Below are positions 55,601 through 64,000 of a DNA stretch of 64,000 nucleotides, in pieces. The notes beneath the pieces were generated by a model, which saw nothing but the letters and a program-made list of their open reading frames with translations, was not told the DNA's origin and did not search any database. Position 1 is the first letter of the stretch; every line of letters begins with the position of its first letter. Where the stretch lies: the NCBI RefSeq assembly GCF_964204645.1, contig NC_134025.1, positions 27,124,001 to 27,188,000 of the forward strand. The letters run 5' to 3'. The stretch is from Tubulanus polymorphus. Taxonomy: Eukaryota; Nemertea; Palaeonemertea; Tubulaniformes; Tubulanidae. The translations under genes were made by a program, and so were the position numbers.

Positions 55601-56309
55601 ATTTACTTCTGATGGTAAAAAGATAACAATGATTATTGTCTAAATACAGCTGCGAAACATCATTGTGGAGTACGCTTCTGCACTAGACAACATCAACAGC
55701 ATTTATCCGTCTAGATTTATCGTAAAACGAGTTGGGTATTAATTCATTCAGTTAGGAATTTTGTTTAGCAAATGAGTTTTTCCGCTTCGAATGTAGTGAA
55801 AGTAGTCTAGTAGGTTTACACGAATAGTTTGAATAATATATCTTCATTCTTTAGGTATATGATCCACTTTATCTAAGGAGCCATCCACATGACATTTCCT
55901 CGTATTATTTCCACTTTATCTTTCGAAAATAATTCTTCATCATTCTATATACATTCATTTTTTTCTTTTCCATTTGAATGAATATCATTTCTTTCATCAT
56001 TGATATATTGATCATCAATATCTAAAGAATAGTTTTCAAAATTACTTGCCGACCAATGATATTCGTCCATTGATATCGTATGCATTTTTATTTTCTATAT
56101 CATTATTTGAGTTGTGTGATTTGCAGCAAATGAAGCCATTAACACGTAATTGAGACTTGCATTAATCTCAATTTCTATTCTAATAACGCGACAAATATTA
56201 AGTGTTAATCAGTTCGTTCATTAAGTACTTGGTATACATTCGTCGCTTTTGTTCTTGTATTTAAACACGAAGCTACTTTTTATTGACTCGGACTCAAGTC
56301 AAATATAAC

Positions 56310-56500
56310 TCATCGTCTTATTTCATATGAATTCCATCGATTTTTCGAGTATTTCGGCTGTATTCTAATTGAAATGAAATTGAACGTTCCGGATGCTTTG
56401 CGACATATTTTCTTGGTCGTTTCTTCGTGAATTTGCCCAATAGCGTCTAGATTGTTTCGGTCGACATCCCTGTGTATCGCCGAAGAACGTTCTAGGACTG
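56310..56500 (-). CDS. Candidate terminal exon, minus strand, unrecognised
   Basis: On the minus strand a good acceptor (ttctttaattgtcag) is followed by an open frame of ~63 codons containing SSAIHRDVDRNNLDAIGQIH and ending SYEIRR before a stop. Composition is like a real soluble protein (charged, no homopolymers). No family is recognised and no upstream exon could be phased to it. Confidence 0.25.
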
Positions 56501-57536
56501 ACAATTAAAGAAACTCGGAAACTTTGCTCACTACAACAGATACATTGCCAAAAATGATTTATGAAAATACGCTTAAAATCTCATAATTCAGATGCTGCTA
56601 CTAAAATGCATTCGATCAAAAGCTTGCGTATATGAAGTTTCATCATCGCGCTGGCTGAAAGAACAAAGTAAACATTTTGGCATTGTGAAATGTACTTGAT
56701 AAAAAGCGGAGCAGAGCGCGTCAAATAATCCAACTACGGTTGAATTCAGAGCAGTCGATAATATCATAATTATTACAAAAGCTCGATTTTTATCGGAGAA
56801 AGAAGTCGGCTGATAGAAAATGCTATGATTCAGTAGCGTCTCGTGTGTCGACTCGAGGGGATCTGTATTAAATGTGGTCGATGTATATTAGCCTTTATTC
56901 GTTAATTCGGTTACAGTAAAATCGGAGCTGTCAGATGCACACGAGAGACTCGTATCGTATAGTAGTAGATTGCAGACCACGCGAATCATTTATTCATTCG
57001 CATCTACTACTGTCAACTTTTAAAAAGTAATCCGTTGTTCCTCTCGTCTGAAAATATTTCCGGTTTTTGTCGTCACTTTTGGATATTTATGTACTTTAAA
57101 GCGAATTCTGAGAAGTAAAACGATCTTTGCAACAGACTGCAAAACCCCATTCTAGACCAAACAGCGTTTTGTACGTGTTAGACTTAAGCGCCTTTGTTCG
57201 TTTCGGCGTTTCATTGTGAAAAGGAGAATGTGTCCTTCTTTAAGGATAAACGTGAAACGTAACGGACGAAAAGAAAGCGGAATAACGTATTTGCATTAAT
57301 TCATAAATAACAGCGCAATCGGAATCTACTTGCAGGTTGGTTTGGTTCATGGACTGTAGGATGTTACTCGAGATGTGAGTATCGTGACGTCACGGGAGAC
57401 GATGGACGAATGAATCAAGCAACCACGCGTGTAATCATACTCTTCCGCCACGCTCATATAGTTCCAAACAGCAAGCATCTGGTTTTCTATATACTCCTAC
57501 TGCGACCCCTGAGTCATTGTGACTATTTTTAATTGT

Positions 57537-57648
57537 TTAAATGTTTTTCTGCTTCTCCGCGTAATCAACATGTGGGGAACTCGCATCTAGCGTCAAGTAG
57601 CGGTCGGAGATTTTTATGATACGCGATCCGGGAATTATTTCGAATCTG
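57537..57648 (-). CDS. Candidate terminal exon, minus strand, unrecognised
   Basis: A strong acceptor (tttttgtttcag) is followed on the minus strand by about 36 codons that include IIPGSRIIKISDRYLTLDA and end EKQKNI before a stop. The open frame extends further upstream through the acceptor, to a possible GTAAGC donor near 57750, but the phases of the two pieces do not agree. Product unknown. Confidence 0.25.
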
Positions 57649-60600
57649 AAACAAAAACTAGCAGTTGGAATAGATGATGTACGAATAACTAAACCAAACA
57701 GAACCGTAAGTATTTGAATAGGCTGAAATTCAAACTGCGTGAAATGCTTACAATTCTCAAGAATAAGATAGTACATCGATATTTATTGCTGTTACAACTA
57801 AATTTCTAGATTCTACTGAATGAACAGTTTTAAATTCTTAATGCATGTTTCAAAGAATGCGCGACTAATATAAGCATTTGAACGAACGAAAATGCAATAT
57901 CAAAGATACTTCGTTTCATAGACACTTCAAACATTTTTGGACTAATTCTAAAAACATTATCTTAATCGATTAGGATATATTTCAGTATTAATCTGTGGAA
58001 ACTTTTCTCTGTTGAATTCGACTACAAAGCTGAACAAAATATTCAGGTGTTCATATGGTTTTTAGTAACAGGCCTGTTTTTTTTTATGTCGAGCTTGCAG
58101 GGAGCGAACAAAAGGAATTACTACCTATATTTTGTAATAATAACAGCTGTCTTTCCGTCGTTCGTCAATTCCGTGAAATAGATTTACAACCAATTAGCCG
58201 AATAAACACACAAATAAATATGGGTGAAGAATTTCATTAGCTCTATATAGTAAATAGGTTGGTAACTTGAGCTAATCAAATGAAAGTCATTATAACTGAC
58301 GTATAATACAAAGATTGGTTCATTATGGCAGCGCAATATGTAATTTAGTAAGGTTATTTAATGAGTGTAATTTTGTTCCGGGTTCTACGAAGAATTGGCC
58401 AATTATGCACGATATTTGGCACCGTGTAGGGTAACATTGAAAGTGGCACAAGGCGTCTTAAAAATAATTACTGTATTTTATCATATATATATAAAGGATA
58501 CCTAATACGGTGAAATTGGAGTCTGACATAAGATGCCCTACAGCAACAGGGTTCTGAAGCATTTCATCTCCAGTCTAAAAACCATAAGCTCTATTTTACG
58601 ATACCCGTTTCGTAAGTTTTTTTTTAATGAATTATTTCATAATATTCAGGTAAAAGTTCTATTTTGAAACGCAAATTTCTGAGCTTTGTACTTTGCTGAT
58701 ATTTCATGCCTCGGTTGATCTACTCTTAGGCAGCGAGAAACCTCAAAAGATCTCAACAACTCGTGCGCTTCATTTCCCTCCCGTTTTCTGAAAATGTACT
58801 CTTTTTCTCAAATCCCAATTTAGTTCCGATTGAAACTCGTCGTCAGCCGTTTTTGCCTCGAACAAACACTCCATTTATATCCAATTTGAAATATAATGCA
58901 CTTGAAACAAAATGGTACTTAAAATGTGAGACAGTTAATGCGTTGCGGAAGATATGCCGCTATTACGTATGTGAACGCGGCAATTAAAATTTGGCCAATA
59001 AGTTGCTAAAAAGCCCTTTCATTATTGCCATTCATGCATCAGAGGAATATTGCACCAGTATCTCACCAACTCCTTGATTTGATGCTGTGTGAATATGGTC
59101 CATTTTAAAGCGAAAATGCATCAAACGTCCCTGTTTGGTGGTGTTACATTTTTTTCGGTACTCGGATCGCCTTAAATTGCACACTTTCTATAAACACGGA
59201 ATGATGTAAAAGTGTTGCACGATCTAAATGAAGCCAGAGAAGTAACTTCAATCTTCACTTTCGGTTAGGTCGAAAAATATGCACACACATTCTTGCTGGT
59301 GTTGGGATTGGATACTTGATCTGTTAAATGGAATTAAACCTTTCGTTTTGTGCGAAATAATCAGATACTATCTCAGTACAACAAAACTGTGATTCATCGC
59401 TTTAATTTGAATCTGAATTGCTTTTCTAGCCAGTTACCGTTTGTCTTAACTTATCGACGCAAGATTGCTTTCGTTGCATTGATTTCAATTCGAGTACGAG
59501 TGTCGAGTGAAGCTCGGTTTGATACTGGCACAGATCTGGCTGCATTCGTCGAGCGATTTTCGGCTTGTTCGACTAAAGAAAGTCTTTGGCACAAAATTAG
59601 TCCGCGTATCTAAACGATTCATCTACTTCGTGATAGGAAAAGACTTCCTTTGGCGTTGCCTTTCTTTGGCATCATCGATCAGCTAATCAAACTCAAATTG
59701 TCTTTCTTATTTCTTTCTGTTTCTCGTCACGGTGGAGGTTCTTTGGAAAAAAAAAGTTGGAGATCTTTCTTAGGTTTCCTTGCAGTGATATATATTTATT
59801 GTACAATCTCGACATGAGAAGCCATGTGTACCTCGGTAATAATTCTCACAGAAATAGACTCAGAAGCCTAGATGTTTCAGAGATAATGAAGATGAACACG
59901 GATATTGGGAGATGTGGGATGTTCCTTCGTTTCATTTTTATCTCTAACATCCAGCTCAGCTTGTTTATGGACACTTGCTCTAGAAGCTGATAAATCTCGA
60001 TTCTGCCGGAGAACTCAACCTCGTCTTCTTGCCGCAAATATCTTCATTCGGAAACAGACATACATACATAAATATATAGTGTTTCTGTTATTTATTTTCA
60101 AGTAGGCTTCAAGTAGGACTATACGTTAGTCCGATGTTTATACATTAAGTGATTGATTGTATAAACCAACAATTGATTAACGTATCATTCATATTTGTAG
60201 TATTGAGGTACCTTGATGCGGTAGTTTCTTTGAGAGTTTATTTGCCGAAAATTGTAAGCATATTATTTTGCTGAGTTGAAAAAAGTTTCGTTTCCTAAGA
60301 GTTTCAAAAATCTTCGAGAAGAGGTAACGTGTGTTTGACTCATTTCTAGTAGATAGGAATCCTCTGATTCTGCAATATAGTGGTGGTTAAAACGTGAAGG
60401 AATGATCGGTCAACGGCTTGACCAGTGGAGTGAACGTTGCAGTTGGTCAGCTGACAGGAGCTGCTAATTACTGATGTAATTAATCGGTATCACCTGTGTT
60501 TGTACTTCTTACTCACAACATTAAAACAAACATTTTCTTCAAGTCTTGACTCATCAATAACCCCCACCCGGTCATTAAAGGATGTACCATTTCTAGAGGC

Positions 60601-63600
60601 TACTCACAGATTGGCCATTGGAATATATATGTTTACAGAGAATACAGAGAATATAAGAAGGTTACTAAAATCTTGATAGAAAATATAAATTCCCAATTAA
60701 AAAAAAAGTTCCTAGCGTGCAACATTCAGGGAAACGGCCGAACGTTGCTTTCAGAGAGCGAGCAGATGTGCAACCACGAAACACAATCCCATACAATCGT
60801 CTAATAGGTGCACCTTGTGTATTTTACACGATTTCTGCCCGATACACCTGCGAAACATTTTACGATCCAACTTACGAATGTTTGCTTAGCGTTAATTTGA
60901 GGGTGATATCGGCGGAATTCTGCGAGAAACCACTGCGAAAATCTCTGGTGCATTCTGGCGAATTCGTTCCAGGTGAACACTGCATACGAATTCCATACCA
61001 ATCTGTCCTCGCTATGTAAATCGTATAGAGACCACGGGGACTCTTGAATCACGTAGCAGACATGCAAAAATGAAAAAGCCGTGTACATAATTATGAAAGG
61101 CGATAAAGAACGAAGCAATTTGGGAATCACCTTCAACAGATGCATCTGAAAAACGACTGGGTAATTTCTAATTTCCGGTCAGAAGATGATCCGAGCTGAG
61201 CCCGAATTAAAGGTTTCGTGCGTCGACGTGTTAGAGACAATTTTTTGCTTGCCAATCAAACGATTAGCAACCTGTACGATACATGTTTATTTCGGTGAAC
61301 TCTCGTATAATGAAAGAGCGCTCGACCGTGCAGTGAGTCAGCGTTTTCCTGCGCGTATACGGCAACTTTGGAAAGCAGCACGGCGTCTGATGCGCGAGTT
61401 TTGGATAGAAAAAATGATCGATTACTCATAATAAATCTAAATCAATTGCCCTAATCAAACCTGGAGGGACTTATAGAAAACCCACCACAGCGTACACACA
61501 TTTTGTTTGAATCAGCATCATTCTGCGCTTACAAGTCGTATCTGATGGGTCTTTAGCTCCTATTTGATACGAGAAGTGGATACGTCTCAACAGCAGGACC
61601 ATCCCTCGGGATATGATGCATGTTTTACACAGTAATGGATGAAACGCTACGACACGTAGGCCTATTAGTTTCGCGGATAATTCCGTTGCAATTTTGGTCA
61701 TTGAAATGAATCGAAAATCATATCACGAACATCCGAAGTGACTGTATGCTCGCCAGATCAAAGCATCGGTCTTGATAGATAGATTCTCAGTCAGGGCCTC
61801 AAGTTTAACTATTTATTTCTCGTTTCCTTCTTACCCGAGGTTTACACCATATTAGGAAGCTATAATCGTATACACATGTAATTAATGTCTTCGGCAAATT
61901 TTTAGGTGCATTAATTACAATCATAAATCATGTTTCTGGTTTCCATCGAACGCAGATATAGATTTGGGTGACTAATGGTTGGATTTACGTTTAAGGTTTG
62001 CTTGTCGAAGGTAGCGGACTGCGGTGACTTGTTCATCTCACCAGGGATTAGTTCGGCAAAAGATGGATGAACTTGGAGATGGAAGCAACAGTCTGAGCGG
62101 TTTCTGAGGATGGTGATTTGTCACGCTTTTCTGACATATTGATACCAGGTCGACTTCTCCGAATAGAAATTCAGGGTCTCGCAATTCTAAAAACTTCAAA
62201 TGATAATCTCGTAGAAAACGATACTGTTCTGACAGAATTATTTCTTAGCTATGAACAGCCTTGTATTCGGTAGTACCAGAATATTCCAAAACTGGAGATG
62301 CTACGAATAGTCGATAGTTGTAATCAATTTCCAGGAAGTGAGTTTTCGATCTCAAATGGCGCAAATCGGCAGAATTAATCGAAATTGATTAGCTGTGTTA
62401 AAACTCATGTAACCCGTGTTGGTTCGTCGCATTTAGCCCAACAGTCAACGATCTTTACTTTACAAAGCTGACTCAAAGCTCTGAAAACATGCACGTGAAT
62501 CCGTCCAATCCATCATACTCACAGCTTATTCCCACTGCCAACTACGGCTGCTACACAAGTATTCTTACAACTGTGTGAGAAAGCGGAATAATTTGGATCA
62601 GGTTGTTGTTCAGAAAACATTTATCTCAAGTATTTCTACATGTATTTCACTCGCTTATTTTTAGAATGTATACGCAATATCCAAATATTCGTAGAAGACT
62701 TTAGCAGTCTGAACTAAGAACAGTACTAAAAGTTGTCACATTTTCGAAAATTTCCAAGATATTTGATTCAATTATGAGATAGTAAACTGCCTCGTTCTTC
62801 AATGGATATCTCATTTATTGAATCCCCAATATAGACCGAATCGATTAGAATGCACAAGAATCGGTGCCAATATTGTCCGCTTGGTGTGAATTCATGCATT
62901 TGTTGTTTAAACTCACGCGATTTCATTCGTCGCGATGATTTATATGTTCGTGTTGCACGTTTTTGATAAATAACCAGTTTGTGAATATTTTAGCTGAATG
63001 CAAATTGGTAAAAAGAGAAATTAGTTTTTTGTGGTTTTTGTTCAGCAAATTCCATATAGTCCTTTTTACGCATGACCCGTCTTAAGGATGTGGTGTGAGC
63101 TTTAAAAGCGCATGTCACGCAGACTTTCAGACTTCTCGACTTCCCCCATCCATTATACAAAAATGGTATGGCCGTCACAAACAGGCTGACACGACAATAC
63201 TACAGATCCCCGAGGCCAGAAATTTCACCGATCCTTTGGCAAAAAGACAGCTCAGATCAACTACATCTTGGTCGTCGCGAGATCTTTACGGGAGATGGTT
63301 CCTTTGTTAGTGCTCTTACCAAACACAAGTAATCAACATAATCACCATTAATGACAATTTGTCCGTTTTCTGCTACATGGCCATCTCATTTTCAACATCT
63401 AACGTCAAAAGTGATGAATCCTTTTGGTGCTCCTCGATGGTAAACCTCGGCTTACAGCAATGACGTGCGGAGAAGACGCGTTTTGTCTTTTTCTGTCGAT
63501 CAGCAGTCATAGGGGGAAAATAGCAAATTACTAGTATACGGTATAAAGACCTTCACTGGAACTACGAATAGCCTATATGTGTTGAAATTCTTGATTTACA

Positions 63601-64000
63601 GTCCCTTTAAGAAGCCTGAGTCTGACTCAGGTAAGGTTTTGACGTGAATGCCAGCTGGATTTCTTGATGGGTTGCGTTTATAGAATACCCACCTTTGCTC
63701 CGCTTTCTTCACTATCCGGTATACAATTGTTTTGTAAACAGTAGATTATTTTACTGAGATTCTTGTAGCACGTCTTTATCTCAGTCGGGAGGCCGTTCCA
63801 GACGATCCGAGAATACCGAATCTCACTGGGATACCGACTACTACAGGTCCGTTTATCCGTGATCAGACGATCAGTTGCAAAAAAATTTCACGCTCCAGTA
63901 AAGTTTTGATATTTTCATGCCTTTCATGTATAGTAGCTGTTGCGCCCCATTTGTTCTGTGGCGTTATTGGTTTACCGTTTACCTTTTACCTTGGTCATCT

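Larger units (their letters stand above)
50285..64000. other. Mostly non-coding right third of the window
   Basis: Apart from the promoter and 5' leader of the CNB-domain gene (just above 50284), a TATA box with small ORF, and the weak candidate exons listed separately, no gene is supported. Open frames are short and overlap on both strands. No tRNA, rRNA or reverse-transcriptase motif was recognised. Confidence 0.55.

Noticed and set aside
60717-61145. Open frames on both strands (100 and 114 codons)
   Set aside because: They overlap head-on, lack good starts or splice sites and match no family I know; treated as chance.

Overview
This window is nuclear DNA from an invertebrate animal. It is AT-rich and its genes are split by many GT-AG introns. 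The three larger proteins have typical metazoan architectures. The ankyrin/LRR/Roc-COR gene without a kinase and the general gene style suggest a lophotrochozoan or similar marine invertebrate; the species-group assignment is inference. I see no viral genes, no CRISPR array and no bacterial genes.

Layout. Positions 1-17774 hold no exon I can defend: simple repeats, a 31-bp tandem duplication, and copies of a dispersed repeat. From 17775 to 24069 (+) lie 13 exons encoding the C-terminal ~half of Mediator subunit 14; the N-terminal exons were not located. From 25095 to 29971 (+) lies a complete 10-exon class I (GH47) Golgi alpha-1,2-mannosidase of 646 residues, with a tandem minisatellite in intron 1 and a perfect-stem hairpin in intron 2. 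Positions 29972-34504 hold its likely long 3' UTR and then unassigned DNA. From 34505 to 44203 (+) lies a 28-exon Roco-type gene (2007 residues): about 28 ankyrin repeats, nearly all encoded one per 99-nt exon with phase-0 introns, followed by one 3.2-kb exon with LRRs, a Roc GTPase, COR and a C-terminal Cys/His-containing region, but no kinase. From 50284 down to 44449 (-) lies a 9-exon gene for an 824-residue protein with two cyclic-nucleotide-binding folds. Its 3' end converges tail-to-tail with the Roco gene, only ~245 bp between stop codons. Positions 50285-64000 are mostly non-coding, with a few weak candidate exons and a TATA box followed by a small ORF.

The genes do not form a pathway. 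MED14 works in RNA polymerase II transcription and the mannosidase in N-glycan trimming. The Roco and CNB proteins are signalling-type proteins of unknown partners. The most unusual item is the one-repeat-per-exon ankyrin cassette array fused to a kinase-less Roc-COR module.
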